A stretch of DNA of 64,000 bases from Candidatus Nitrosocosmicus franklandus (GCF_900696045.1 NZ_LR216287.1:806001-870000), one strand, 5' to 3'; shown: positions 16,999 through 26,366, counted from the first letter of the stretch. The notes: a model not told the origin generated them from the sequence alone. Translations and numbers: made by a program.

Positions 16999-18513
16999 AT
17001 GGGAGATAAGAACCTCGAACACATCTTATCATCAACAAGCAGCCTGTTATTTGACCAAATAGAACAGAAAAAAGTTATATTTATTATTTCAAATTCAACC
17101 GTCGATGGGATAATTAGTAGTTCTATAATCTTTGATTCAATCTACCGTATGGGAGGTAATGCGGTTATCAGATGCGAAGATTCTGGTAACTATGAAGAGT
17201 CAAAATATAGAATAGGAAACCTAATAAAGGAAGGATATGATTCTTTCATCCTTTTGGATTTTGATTCTAATTTCTATGATGAGATTGTCGATTTGATTAC
17301 ACATAACAATTATTTTTTGTTCATTAACGCAGATAAAGATTCATCTAAGAGCAAAAATTCAATAGAAACTGACAAGGTTAGATATCTCAATACCTACAAG
17401 ATAAAGGACATCCTGAATTTAGACAATGCACCTACAATTTCGAGCGTCGTATATTACTTGATAAAGGATATTGATAGGAAAATAACTCAAATGTCGTATT
17501 TACCCTTAATAGCAGAAATTTCAAAATTCTCAAATGCCATATATGATAGACCAAATGAACCCTACAATGAAATATTACAAACTGCCATGTCGTTAAATTT
17601 GATTGAAAAGAAAAAAGACCTGGTATTCGTTGGAAAACCCACCTCTTCGATTATTAGTGTATTGGAGGACAACACATCCTATTTTATCAAAGGATTAACT
17701 TGGAACAGGCAGGCCTCTATTAAAGTTCTACAAAGATCTGGAGTACTGTCTGCAGAAAATAAGAGAGCAAAGTCTTTGGACGAGCTTGAAGAAAGAGAGA
17801 TTAACGAAATAGTAAACTCTATTGAAGAATTTGTTGAAAAAGAGAATTCGAATGATGATGATACAACTTTAGTAAGCAAGAATTTAAGAGAAAAATTACT
17901 TTCGTATAACTATGTTCTTACAAGTGAGGAGTCGAATAGTATTCTTAAAGGGTCTTACTCATTCGCAAAGGCGCTAGAATCATGTATTAAGAGAAAAAGC
18001 ATTGGTCTCGCATTGGCAATTTCTCTTGGAGATCGATATGATTTGCTGAACGAAATCCGGGATCAGATCCAATCAGACAAGTTTAAAATTAGAAAAAGTG
18101 GTTCAAGAATCTTTTCCGAAAAGTGGAGGTGCTACGAAGATGGAAAAATAACATTTGTAAATGGTGAGGGAATATTAGATGAGAAACAAATTGTCGAATT
18201 CGCTGACCTATTAGCAAAATCACACTCCTTTTCGGATAAAATAATATGTTTAAGAACTACTGGAACCTCGAGTGAAGAGATGTACAAATATATTTTGATG
18301 AGTGGAGAATCCATTAAATTAGACGCCGTTAAATTAAGAGAAAAAATAAAGGAATTTACTGAAAAGCAAGGCTTGTCAATCAAATACTGTTCTCCTACAA
18401 GGTATTACAACGATAGAAAAAACATCAATATAGAAGTAATAGTGCCCGTGAATAAATTAGAAGTATTTTTATCGAATATAAAAAAAATAATATTGGATGT
18501 TAACACCCCCTAG
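16999..18513 (+). CDS. RecJ-like DHH-family protein with degenerate active site
   Basis: The 504-aa protein has the architecture of archaeal RecJ-like/DHHA1 proteins: an N-terminal Rossmann-like half (VIFIISNSTVDGIISSSIIFDSI) and a C-terminal DHHA1-like half. The metal motifs are eroded. Motif I reads STVDGIIS instead of HxDxDG, motif II is LLDFDS, and the place of the DHH motif reads NADKDSS. Nuclease activity is therefore unlikely; inactive archaeal RecJ homologues can act as structural subunits of replication complexes. It sits between rps15 (3-base gap) and pcc1 (17-base overlap), an arrangement that ties it to translation genes in one transcript. Confidence 0.8.
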   Translation: MGDKNLEHILSSTSSLLFDQIEQKKVIFIISNSTVDGIISSSIIFDSIYRMGGNAVIRCEDSGNYEESKYRIGNLIKEGYDSFILLDFDSNFYDEIVDLITHNNYFLFINADKDSSKSKNSIETDKVRYLNTYKIKDILNLDNAPTISSVVYYLIKDIDRKITQMSYLPLIAEISKFSNAIYDRPNEPYNEILQTAMSLNLIEKKKDLVFVGKPTSSIISVLEDNTSYFIKGLTWNRQASIKVLQRSGVLSAENKRAKSLDELEEREINEIVNSIEEFVEKENSNDDDTTLVSKNLREKLLSYNYVLTSEESNSILKGSYSFAKALESCIKRKSIGLALAISLGDRYDLLNEIRDQIQSDKFKIRKSGSRIFSEKWRCYEDGKITFVNGEGILDEKQIVEFADLLAKSHSFSDKIICLRTTGTSSEEMYKYILMSGESIKLDAVKLREKIKEFTEKQGLSIKYCSPTRYYNDRKNINIEVIVPVNKLEVFLSNIKKIILDVNTP

Positions 18514-18775
18514 TCTCTGTTTTGATGTAAATATAACAATAAAATGCAGAAGTACAAATGAAGCGATCGCAACTTACAAGTCATTGATTGTAGACAATAT
18601 AGATATTCCTTCTAGCTTAGTCATAGACATAAAAACGGAACAAGAGAATCTTTTTCTTCACGTAAAATTCACAAGAAGCGAGGCCAGGGAAAATAATATT
18701 AACACTTTAATCAACACAATTGATGAGATTATGGAGCATATTACATTAATCAGGAATGTGATAAGCGTTGATTGA
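18497..18775 (+). CDS. pcc1: KEOPS complex subunit Pcc1-like
   Basis: Pcc1 is the small dimerising subunit of KEOPS, which makes t6A in tRNAs. The 92-aa protein has the expected strand-helix-strand pattern: FDVNITIKCRSTNEAIATYKSL at the start, LVIDIKTEQENLFLHVKFTR in the middle, and a long C-terminal helix INTLINTIDEIMEHITLIRN. Length and pattern fit Pcc1/CTAG proteins. ATG at 18497 overlaps the end of the DHH gene, and its stop overlaps the serS start, indicating translational coupling. Confidence 0.8.
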   Translation: MLTPPSLCFDVNITIKCRSTNEAIATYKSLIVDNIDIPSSLVIDIKTEQENLFLHVKFTRSEARENNINTLINTIDEIMEHITLIRNVISVD

Positions 18776-20105
18776 TTCAAGGATCATAAAAGAAAACCCT
18801 AAACTGGTTAAAGAAATGCTTATCAAGCGAAATATCAGCTTCCCTATAGATGAGCTTTTAGATTCAGATAAGAAAAGAAGAGACCTAATAGTGAGATTAC
18901 AAAACTTAAAGCATCAAAAAAATACACTCGCAAAAGAAATTGCCACAGCAAAGAAAAGAAATGAGGATATATCTGAGAGTGTAAACAAGATGGAAGAGAT
19001 CGGGAGACAGATAAAAAGAACCGAAGACGAAACCAAAGAAAACGATCAAATCTTCTTAAAATATATTTATAGCTTACCCAACTTTCCACATGAAAGTGTT
19101 CCTATTGGTAGAGACGCAACTGAAAATGTAGTTATCAAGAATGTTCCATCAATAATTATTAATTCCAATGATATTTCAAATAACAGATATGATAATAAGA
19201 ATAATAACCCTAACATCGTTTTTGACATAAAAAGAAAGAGTCACGTTGATCTTGCTACTGAGTATGATCTAGTGGATTTTGAGAGAGCAGGAAAAATATC
19301 AGGCTCTCGTTTTTATATTCTAAAGAATGAATTGGTCAAGTTGAGTATGGCCCTGTCAAATTTTGCTCTGGACTATTTGATAAAAGAAGGATATACGGCA
19401 ATTCAACCACCGTTTCTCATAAGAAGAGAAGCTATGGAAGGGGCAGTTATTTTGAGCGATTTCGAAGACACTATTTACAAAGTAGAAAATGAAGATCTTT
19501 ACTTGATCGGAACATCAGAACACCCTATGGCTTCAATGCATATGAACGAAATTATTGATGGAAAAGATCTTCCCATTAGATATGCAGGGGTTAGTTCATG
19601 TTTTAGAAAGGAGGCTGGAGCCCATGGTAAAGACATGAAGGGCTTATTTAGAGTACATCAATTTGAAAAAATTGAGCAATTTGTGTTCTGCAAACCAGAC
19701 GATTCCTGGAAGGAACATGAAAAACTATTAGAAATTACAGAGAGATTTTATGAAATGCTAGAAATTCCCTTTAGAACCATAATTCTATGTACGGGGGATC
19801 TAGGAAAAGTAGCTTCGAAAACATATGATATTGAAGCCTGGTTTCCAGTGCAAGGTGCATATAGGGAAATATGCTCTTGTTCTAACTGTACAGATTATCA
19901 GGCACGAAGTCTAAAGATAAGATTTAGAAATAATCCAAACGAGGAAACGACACTAGTTCATACGTTAAATAGTACTTTGGTAGCCGTTCAGAGAACTTTA
20001 GTTGCCATAATGGAAAACTATCAAACTTCCCGTGGAACTATTGAAATCCCGAAAGTATTGAGAAAGTATATGAATAATTTAGAAGAAATAGGCAATAGAA
20101 GATAG
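18768..20105 (+). CDS. serS: seryl-tRNA synthetase
   Basis: It charges tRNA-Ser. The N-terminal long coiled-coil arm (about residues 30-100) contacts the tRNA. The class II core shows motif 2 (AGVSSCFRKEAGAHGKDMKGLFRVHQFEK) and motif 3 (NSTLVAVQRTLVAIMENYQ). TSEHPMASMHMNEI is the serine/ATP region. It is the common bacterial-like SerRS, not the rare methanogen type. Start is TTG at 18768, overlapping pcc1 by 8 bases; the first residues IDSRIIKENPKLV match usual SerRS N-termini. Confidence 0.96.
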   Translation: MIDSRIIKENPKLVKEMLIKRNISFPIDELLDSDKKRRDLIVRLQNLKHQKNTLAKEIATAKKRNEDISESVNKMEEIGRQIKRTEDETKENDQIFLKYIYSLPNFPHESVPIGRDATENVVIKNVPSIIINSNDISNNRYDNKNNNPNIVFDIKRKSHVDLATEYDLVDFERAGKISGSRFYILKNELVKLSMALSNFALDYLIKEGYTAIQPPFLIRREAMEGAVILSDFEDTIYKVENEDLYLIGTSEHPMASMHMNEIIDGKDLPIRYAGVSSCFRKEAGAHGKDMKGLFRVHQFEKIEQFVFCKPDDSWKEHEKLLEITERFYEMLEIPFRTIILCTGDLGKVASKTYDIEAWFPVQGAYREICSCSNCTDYQARSLKIRFRNNPNEETTLVHTLNSTLVAVQRTLVAIMENYQTSRGTIEIPKVLRKYMNNLEEIGNRR

Positions 20106-20228
20106 TTATTTTTTAAAATAGCACAATTTTGTTTAGAAATAGAGAATATTTATGGTAGAAGGAAATTGATGTTTTTTCAAATTACATAACCAAAATCTAT
20201 ATATCCTAGTTGTCAGGCTCATAATATA

Positions 20229-20504
20229 ATGAGCTTGTTAAGCGTACTGTCTCAAACAAGTAGTATGTTCCAAAACTTTGGCTTACAAATCGGGCCACAA
20301 TACGACCCCTTGTTCTATGACGTCATGATCTACATATTTGGAACTATGTTATTTGGAGTATTTTTGTTAGGTGCAATTTCATTTTGGCTGAGAAGAAAAG
20401 GTCTTGGAGGTCAATCCGCAAAAGAAAAATGGACCCAAGAATTAGAGAAATATTTCCAAAGAGAGCAGATAGGATTAATGCCTGACGAAAAGCATCATTG
20501 GTAA
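20229..20504 (+). CDS. small single-pass membrane protein
   Basis: This 91-aa protein has one membrane helix (about residues 31-53, MIYIFGTMLFGVFLLGAIS) followed by a basic stop-transfer segment WLRRKGLGG. A soluble helix (EKWTQELEKYFQREQ) leads to a histidine-containing end, DEKHHW. ATG at 20229 is clear. I do not recognise it. A small accessory subunit of a membrane complex is one possibility, not supported by its neighbours. Confidence 0.7.
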   Translation: MSLLSVLSQTSSMFQNFGLQIGPQYDPLFYDVMIYIFGTMLFGVFLLGAISFWLRRKGLGGQSAKEKWTQELEKYFQREQIGLMPDEKHHW

Positions 20505-20559
20505 ACTATCGCACTCTTTTTTATTCATTTTAAAAAATTTTCAATTATAATTTTATGAA

Positions 20560-21075
20560 TTGTATCAAATTATAATTAATCATTGGGGATTATCACTCGG
20601 TGAAATTGAAACTATCAATAATCTCTTCAAAATCTATGTTGTGATCGAGTCAGAAATTCAAAAAAATAGTTCATACGCAAGTATTCTCGAGATTGAATTC
20701 ATCAAGAACGTATCTGAAGAGTTTTTTAATTGTATTTCGATCGACAGATGGAACCTTTTTGTAGATGTCATAAAAAATATCAGGAAAAGAAGAGGAAGCA
20801 AGGGATTAAGATTTAAGCTCATCATAACAGAATGTTTCGAGCAAAATCAATATGGAGATGAAGTCATTGATAAGGAAAGTTCCAATTTTGACACGAACGA
20901 CACAGAAGATGAGATCGAACTCTTGTTTTGCAGAAGAATGATATATCTTTTAGGAAACAAAAATCATAATGAATTCACTAAGGGCGTGGAGCGAATTGAA
21001 ATATCAATTGAAAATATTAGAGTTATTCAATCAAACCAAGAAAATGGATCCGTCACTAACAGAATCCCAACCTAA
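20560..21075 (+). CDS. hypothetical protein (~171 aa)
   Basis: The open frame starts with TTG at 20560; there is no in-frame ATG early on. The protein is soluble, acidic in the middle (SSNFDTNDTEDEIELLF), with helical segments WGLSLGEIETINNLF and IEFIKNVSEEFFNCIS. KNIRKRRGSKGLRFKLIITE is a basic strand region. No family recognised. The stop overlaps the short frame at 21044. Confidence 0.55.
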   Translation: MYQIIINHWGLSLGEIETINNLFKIYVVIESEIQKNSSYASILEIEFIKNVSEEFFNCISIDRWNLFVDVIKNIRKRRGSKGLRFKLIITECFEQNQYGDEVIDKESSNFDTNDTEDEIELLFCRRMIYLLGNKNHNEFTKGVERIEISIENIRVIQSNQENGSVTNRIPT

Positions 21076-21211
21076 CGAATCCCCAAGTAAGGAAAATAAA
21101 GATAATACTGGTCAAGTGAAAAACGACATGAAACACTTACATTCAGAATCAAATATCCAACTTTTTGTTTTTGTATTTGACCATAACAAAAGAATATGGA
21201 AGACGCTGTAA
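21044..21211 (+). CDS. possible small protein (55 aa)
   Basis: ATG at 21044 opens a frame that overlaps the end of the preceding gene by 32 bases. It encodes a polar, probably disordered N-terminus (MDPSLTESQPNESPSKENK) and a hydrophobic strand near the end (IQLFVFVFDHNKRIWK). Overlapping starts are common in this genome, but nothing else supports expression. Confidence 0.35.
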   Translation: MDPSLTESQPNESPSKENKDNTGQVKNDMKHLHSESNIQLFVFVFDHNKRIWKTL

Positions 21212-21285
21212 CTGGCTAAAGAGTTTGGTTAGCTTAGTTAGTTCACCCCATAAATTAAAAAGTCAAGTCACATAAAGTTCAGAAT

Positions 21286-21681
21286 ATGGGAAAAATAGAT
21301 AGCACTGACAATAGTGAAAACATGATAAATTTGTATTTTGAAAAAGAAGAGACACAGACTGACCAAGTCCTTGAAGGTCGTGTATCTATAACTTATGAAG
21401 GCAGGTTTGATAGCATTAGCATTAACTCTCAAATTGAAGGTTCCTCCGACGTTTTTACCTATATAGAACTACAGGGCAAAAAAATCAATCACCCTTATGC
21501 GAGACTTCCAATTATGAAAAAAGAGATATTAGAACCAAAAAACATTCAGTTTAAAGTCAAGACTTTACATGTGCCGTCTGATGATGGTTCAATGGCAAAG
21601 TTTAGAGCAACCTTGATTCAAGAACACAAGGAAATAGGTTCTGCTGTCAAATTTATCAGAATTAAAAAAGGTAAAGATTAA
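21286..21681 (+). CDS. hypothetical beta-rich protein (131 aa)
   Basis: ATG at 21286. The pattern of alternating strands (NLYFEKEETQTDQVLEGRVS, ITYEGRFDSISINSQIEG, FTYIELQGKKINHPYARL, IQFKVKTLHVPSDDGSMAKF) suggests an immunoglobulin- or arrestin-like beta sandwich. There is no signal peptide, so it is cytoplasmic. Family not recognised. It ends 2 bases before the convergent cupredoxin gene. Confidence 0.65.
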   Translation: MGKIDSTDNSENMINLYFEKEETQTDQVLEGRVSITYEGRFDSISINSQIEGSSDVFTYIELQGKKINHPYARLPIMKKEILEPKNIQFKVKTLHVPSDDGSMAKFRATLIQEHKEIGSAVKFIRIKKGKD

Positions 21682-21683
21682 CC

Positions 21684-22178
21684 TTAACCGAAGTTTGGCT
21701 CTACATCTACCTTTCCAGTCATCCACGGGTGAGGTTCACAATGATAAGCATATTCACCACGCTGTGTGAAAGTAAATTCAAAAGTACCCTGTGGAGGAAT
21801 AAGACCTATAGTAGCTAAAGAGTCAAAGCGACCATTTACTGGATCTTCATAATCGTTATCAGTAGTTACAGTATGTGCTGTCACATCATCGTTGGTCCAG
21901 ACAACTTTATTAGACACACCCAATGTAGCACGCACTTCCTTAGGTGAATAAAAATTGGGATTCTCAGGTAAAGAGGCGCCTTCGACTATAGATATCGATG
22001 TAATTCCTGATGGGTTTAATACTTCTTCAGGAACATCTGGCGTGGCATTCATGGCTGGTGTATAAACAAACTGATAATAAACTAAACTTATGGTAATAAT
22101 TACTACAAAAGAAATGATACTAATCCCGCCAATCTGGGACTGCTTCTTTACTCGTTCCAATTGAGTTTTATTTGACAA
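21684..22178 (-). CDS. membrane-anchored blue copper protein (plastocyanin-like)
   Basis: A cupredoxin of 164 aa with an N-terminal membrane anchor (about residues 17-40, IGGISIISFVVIITISLVYY). The type 1 copper ligands are visible: His in TAHTVTTD, then Cys, His and Met in YHCEPHPWMTGKV. It faces outside the membrane and would shuttle electrons. The cytochrome b and Rieske genes lie just upstream on the same strand (22365-24600), so it likely serves that chain. In thaumarchaea such copper proteins replace cytochrome c. Confidence 0.93.
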   Translation of the reverse strand: MSNKTQLERVKKQSQIGGISIISFVVIITISLVYYQFVYTPAMNATPDVPEEVLNPSGITSISIVEGASLPENPNFYSPKEVRATLGVSNKVVWTNDDVTAHTVTTDNDYEDPVNGRFDSLATIGLIPPQGTFEFTFTQRGEYAYHCEPHPWMTGKVDVEPNFG

Positions 22179-22364
22179 ACGATAATAAATATTTTATTTA
22201 TCGAAAAAATGTCAATAGCATTATAAATGTTTACTAGAGACAGAACAATATTTTATCGAAAAAAGTTAGAAAATATCGAAGAAAATGGAAAAGCTTATGC
22301 ATGGATTGAAATTGGTTGTTGGCTGATAGAATATACACAATCAATTCATAACCCTCAATTTGCA

Positions 22365-24005
22365 TTATTCATCCGACTTTACCTTCATCGATCCTTCAAC
22401 TGCAGGAATACCTTTTTCTGAATGAGATTCAACGTTCGCTTCTGTAGGTGCACTGGATCGTTTTGAGGACTGAATTTCGGGTAAAGGTACTGATTCGTCT
22501 TTATGTAAGGCTTTATCTTTTTGTAATTTTTCTTCGGAAGAAACATCCGATAACTCCTTGACCGGGGTACCGCCAGAAAGAGGCCTTCTTTTTGGGGATC
22601 CGAATGAAGGAAATATGAATTTGCGTTTTTTACTGGTTACAACTTCAACATTTGATTTTGGCAAACCCCTACCGTATCTATACAAATGGAACATACCGGC
22701 AAAAACCAACATCAATATTCCTATTAGGAATAGTGAATAGTTTTTCATCCCATCCAAAACAGCATAGTAGGCAGCTATGTTTAGGTATACTTGAAATCCT
22801 ATCAGAACAACAAACAGGATATACAACCACTTTGCAGGAAGTTGTATTGGATTTTTCTCAGGCGGTTTTTGTTTCTTTGCATTTGCTTCCGCATTCTTTG
22901 CTAGCTTAATCATCAAATAAGTGAACCCAAATGACAAGGGGACAAGCAACACCATAACAGTATACAGGAAGATAGGATCGATTACCAGTCTTTCCAATAG
23001 CGATTTTGTCCTATCTGGATCGATATAAAAGCCCCAGTATGTCGTAATTATAATCTGAGCAATACTAGTGATACCCAGCGCAGTAATAATTGGACGATCC
23101 TTCCAGGAGAACTTTTTATACCTATCAATGAAAGGAATTATCAACAGTGTAAATATAAACAGACCTGGCCAAGCTACCCCAGTAGTAAATTTATCAAATT
23201 GACTTCTTAAAAACGCGTAGAGACCAGTAAGATACCATTCAGGTACAGTTATTCCAGGGGGCACATTAGGATCAAACTTTAGCCCCAAATCGATTGGAAA
23301 AACACCACCAGTTATCATGATAGCCCCTGCTACGGCCATTACCATGGGTACGTCGAATACCAAAAATCGAGGGAAATGTACCACCATCAACCCTAATAGC
23401 ACAATTGGCAAAAAGAATACATGAAAAGCATAAAACCTAAGCACGAAATCATGAAATCCCGACCCAAAAAACGCGTTCATCATATCAGGACCAAGGATGG
23501 GAATAGAATTAGTAAGTGACGCCGCTATAGATATTGCTAATTCAGCTCTTTCACTAAAGATAATATCATAACCAGTGAATGCCTCTAGAATTGTAAGGAC
23601 ACCAAGTAAAATTCCAGTAACCCATAACATTTCATTTCGGATCTTATATCGCCCACTAAAGAATTGATAATACATATGCAAAATTGCCAGCATTACCATA
23701 GCGTTTGAAGCATGATAGTGAATATTTCTAATGTGAAATCCATAGGGAATTGTATCATTGATCTTACTGACACTATCCCATGCCCTATCCAGTATAGGTT
23801 CATACCATAACATGAGAAAAGCCCCAGTAATTCCCAGTATGATAAACACTACAAAAGTCAACATCCCAAGGAATCCTAATGGACTCACAAACTTTGTTGG
23901 AAAAGTGAACTTTAGACCCATAAAGATGGTTCTATCGAACCCGGCATAGATCCATTTGAATAGCCTTACAAGGCTATTATCTTCACTATGTAAGGAAGCG
24001 CCCAT
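22365..24005 (-). CDS. cytochrome b subunit of a bc1-type complex
   Basis: This is a membrane quinol-oxidising subunit. Heme-ligating histidines lie in two helices, seen as HYHASNAMVMLAILHMYYQF and YAFHVFFLPIVLLG...VVHFPRF. The quinol-site motif appears as VPEWYLTGLYAFLRS (PEWY). The N-terminal b6-like part and subunit-IV-like part are fused in one chain. The chain then has extra C-terminal helices and a ~100-residue charged cytoplasmic tail rich in K, E and S, giving 546 aa. It overlaps the upstream Rieske gene by 20 bases, so the two form one operon. Confidence 0.95.
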   Translation of the reverse strand: MGASLHSEDNSLVRLFKWIYAGFDRTIFMGLKFTFPTKFVSPLGFLGMLTFVVFIILGITGAFLMLWYEPILDRAWDSVSKINDTIPYGFHIRNIHYHASNAMVMLAILHMYYQFFSGRYKIRNEMLWVTGILLGVLTILEAFTGYDIIFSERAELAISIAASLTNSIPILGPDMMNAFFGSGFHDFVLRFYAFHVFFLPIVLLGLMVVHFPRFLVFDVPMVMAVAGAIMITGGVFPIDLGLKFDPNVPPGITVPEWYLTGLYAFLRSQFDKFTTGVAWPGLFIFTLLIIPFIDRYKKFSWKDRPIITALGITSIAQIIITTYWGFYIDPDRTKSLLERLVIDPIFLYTVMVLLVPLSFGFTYLMIKLAKNAEANAKKQKPPEKNPIQLPAKWLYILFVVLIGFQVYLNIAAYYAVLDGMKNYSLFLIGILMLVFAGMFHLYRYGRGLPKSNVEVVTSKKRKFIFPSFGSPKRRPLSGGTPVKELSDVSSEEKLQKDKALHKDESVPLPEIQSSKRSSAPTEANVESHSEKGIPAVEGSMKVKSDE

Positions 24006-24600
24006 ATCCGACTACCCCATTACCTGACGGGGTCCAATTGGGAGGTTTAATCCAAATATTACCTTCATCGTCCACCTCGAGATCCAAGCTAGGTAAAACA
24101 TTGGAAGGTGGAGCCTGAAGTGCTGCTGGGCCTGCAAATGCCTCACCTGTTAATGGGTCGTACATAGAACCATGACAAGGACACTCACCTCGTTTTCTAC
24201 CTTCCTCTGGCCAATATTTCCATAAACACCACAAATGAAGACACACCATACTATACATTCTAAAAGCTGATGCATCATTCTTTTCCCCACCAAGCTCTGC
24301 TGGGAGTCGTATGAACTGCCAAGTTCGAAAAGCTTCTTCATTTAATACAGGATCTTCAGACATTGGATAAACAACAGCTTCAGCATGATTTACTTTGAAT
24401 GTATTAACATTTGCTTGGCTTCCATCAGGCAACACGACCTTTGCTCTTTCTTCAGAAGATTCCCTAGGATTAGGTAAGAACTTTCCCCATTCGACAAAAG
24501 GTGTAAAGGTCATAACTGTACCTGCTGCTGCAAGCAACTTTAAAAAATCTCTACGTGAAATCTTTCCTCCGTCGACTTTTGGAGGTTGTCGTTGAGACAT
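23986..24600 (-). CDS. Rieske iron-sulfur subunit of the bc1-type complex
   Basis: The protein has a twin-arginine leader (SRRDFLKLLAAAGTVMTFTP) that also serves as membrane anchor. The [2Fe-2S] ligands are CLHLWC (C-x-H) and CPCHGS (C-x-x-H), each with the extra cysteine that forms the Rieske disulfide. The folded domain is exported and moves electrons from quinol at cytochrome b to a copper carrier. ATG at 24600 (MSQRQPPK) is preferred over the frame start at 24618 because the Tat motif follows directly. It overlaps cytochrome b by 20 bases. Confidence 0.95.
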   Translation of the reverse strand: MSQRQPPKVDGGKISRRDFLKLLAAAGTVMTFTPFVEWGKFLPNPRESSEERAKVVLPDGSQANVNTFKVNHAEAVVYPMSEDPVLNEEAFRTWQFIRLPAELGGEKNDASAFRMYSMVCLHLWCLWKYWPEEGRKRGECPCHGSMYDPLTGEAFAGPAALQAPPSNVLPSLDLEVDDEGNIWIKPPNWTPSGNGVVGYGRFLT

Positions 24601-24774
24601 TATAACTAAAAAGTTCAAAAAGATATCTTATAAATCTTTATTTAAGTATACCTAATACAGGCATCATTTTGTAGACAGTATTTTCATTACAATCAAAAAA
24701 ATTTTGATTGGATCGCTTGCCAACCGGATTTATTATCGATGCAGAGTTTCACACATTATTCCGGCTTGATGACT

Positions 24775-25815
24775 CTAAAATACTTGCGCGAGTCTTATTC
24801 TAACAATTCCATTTATTACTGAAATATTTGAAACAACATAGCGTTTATCTTGTAGTTCCGATACAGATAAAGTATTAGTCCTATTGGTAACCAAGTTGTG
24901 TATAGTCAAGAGACGAGTCTCATTGTTGAAATTGGCCTGTATCTGAGAAAAAGTTGAAGCATTTTTATCTTCATATATCACGTCAACAAAATTTTCCCCC
25001 ATTATAATTTCAGGCCGAAGTATTCTTTTCGGATTTCTCACATCAGAAGAATCTATACGATTGTTACCAACATAATGATTGTTTAAAGGAAACTTGGATG
25101 TCCTAATTGACCTGGGTCGATAGTCTTGGTTTCGGTAAGATCCCCTGTCAAATAGATGGGTCGAAAAGAATTTCCATCCGTATGCAGACACCAATCCTAT
25201 TATGAACCCTCCTATATGTGCCAAATATGCAACTCCTCCAGATTGGCCTATTAATGCGAATATGAGTTGCATGATGAACCAAAAGGGTATATAGGCAATC
25301 GCTGGAATTCTCACAGTCGTAATAAAAAATGCAAAAATAATGGTATGGATCTTTGCATGTGGAAAGAATATCAAATACGCTCCCAGTACTCCAGATATAG
25401 CACCTGATGCACCTATTGCTGGTACATTGCCTTCTCCTGTTGATATCGCATAAATACTATGTGCTAATGCAGCCATAACGCCCCAGAATAGATATAACAA
25501 TAGATATCTAAAATGTCCAAATCTATCTTCTAAATTGTCTCCAAAGACATAAAGAAAAAACATGTTTCCTAATAAATGGGCTATGCTACCATGCATGAAC
25601 ATAGAACTGAAAAGAGATCCCAAATTCTGACCGGATAACACCAAATCTGGAACAGAACCATAGTTAAAATATAATTCATATACCGCCATTCGGTTTGAAA
25701 AATTTCCCGTGATTATGATCTCATAGATGAAAACTATAATGTTGACACCTATCAGACCATAGTTAACAAATGGACGGCCATTTACCCTAGGAGTATCATC
25801 GTGAATTGGGAACAT
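24775..25815 (-). CDS. rhomboid-family intramembrane serine protease
   Basis: This six-helix membrane protease cleaves membrane segments. Motifs in order: the N-terminal NYGLIGVNIIVFIYE helix; SSMFMHGSIAHLLGNMFFLYVFG with the conserved H and N of the oxyanion region; the catalytic serine in GASGAISGVLGAY (about residue 135); and the catalytic histidine in AHIGGFIIGL (about residue 198). A ~120-residue cytoplasmic C-terminal region, rich in strands, is additional and not recognised. ATG at 25815. It stands alone on this strand. Confidence 0.92.
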   Translation of the reverse strand: MFPIHDDTPRVNGRPFVNYGLIGVNIIVFIYEIIITGNFSNRMAVYELYFNYGSVPDLVLSGQNLGSLFSSMFMHGSIAHLLGNMFFLYVFGDNLEDRFGHFRYLLLYLFWGVMAALAHSIYAISTGEGNVPAIGASGAISGVLGAYLIFFPHAKIHTIIFAFFITTVRIPAIAYIPFWFIMQLIFALIGQSGGVAYLAHIGGFIIGLVSAYGWKFFSTHLFDRGSYRNQDYRPRSIRTSKFPLNNHYVGNNRIDSSDVRNPKRILRPEIIMGENFVDVIYEDKNASTFSQIQANFNNETRLLTIHNLVTNRTNTLSVSELQDKRYVVSNISVINGIVRIRLAQVF

Positions 25816-25862
25816 GATTAATAATCTATTTACAAATATTATAAACCCGAATCATTATCTTA

Positions 25863-26045
25863 CTAGCTTGGGCCAAACGGATTCAAATTTGGCATGTCGC
25901 CACCTTTGTCATTGTGAGCCTTTCTTACGTGACGTCGAAGTCTTTCCTCCTCATCAAAAATCATATCACAATATTTACACTTCTTTTGATTAGACTGAGT
26001 AGAGTTCTTTTTATCCACATCCTTTTTTCTAAAAAATAGCTTCAC
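25863..26045 (-). CDS. small C2H2 zinc-finger protein
   Basis: This 60-aa protein has one C2H2 finger, CKYCDMIFDEEERLRRHVRKAH (C-x2-C-x12-H-x4-H), after a lysine-rich N-terminus and before a proline/glycine tail. Small C2H2 proteins are frequent in thaumarchaea; DNA or protein binding is likely. A second protein of this kind is at 35264-35551. ATG at 26045. Confidence 0.8.
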   Translation of the reverse strand: MKLFFRKKDVDKKNSTQSNQKKCKYCDMIFDEEERLRRHVRKAHNDKGGDMPNLNPFGPS

Positions 26046-26135
26046 AAGTAAATAAAAAATAAAGATATAGATTAAAGTTGCTATCTAGAAATTATAAAGA
26101 ATTTGAAAATCTATATCAATAAAAGAAACCAGATT

Positions 26136-26366
26136 TTACTCCATAACTATCATAGTTAATGTCGACTTCACACCATTGAGCTTTCTAAGCTTCCATGTTA
26201 TAGTTTCCTTGACTTTGTCCATGCTCTCACCTTCAACTAGGGCAACTATATCATATACGCCATAGACTTGGTAAACATGTTTTACCAAATCTATCTTTTT
26301 TAACTCGCTCACAATTGATTCTTCGCTTCCTAATTCTGCATTCATAAGCACAAAAGCTTCTGGCAT
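26136..26366 (-). CDS. stand-alone Lrp/AsnC ligand-binding (RAM) domain protein
   Basis: 76 aa, only the effector-binding domain of Lrp/AsnC regulators: EAFVLMNAELGSEESIVSEL, VYQVYGVYDIVALVEGES and STLTMIVME follow the beta-alpha-beta-beta-alpha-beta pattern. There is no helix-turn-helix. Such proteins usually oligomerise and may modulate full-length Lrp proteins or sense amino acids. ATG at 26366. Confidence 0.9.
   Translation of the reverse strand: MPEAFVLMNAELGSEESIVSELKKIDLVKHVYQVYGVYDIVALVEGESMDKVKETITWKLRKLNGVKSTLTMIVME

Noticed and set aside
22227-22421. 64-codon plus-strand frame between cupredoxin and cytochrome b
   Set aside because: Runs antisense into the cytochrome b gene, and its composition is not protein-like.
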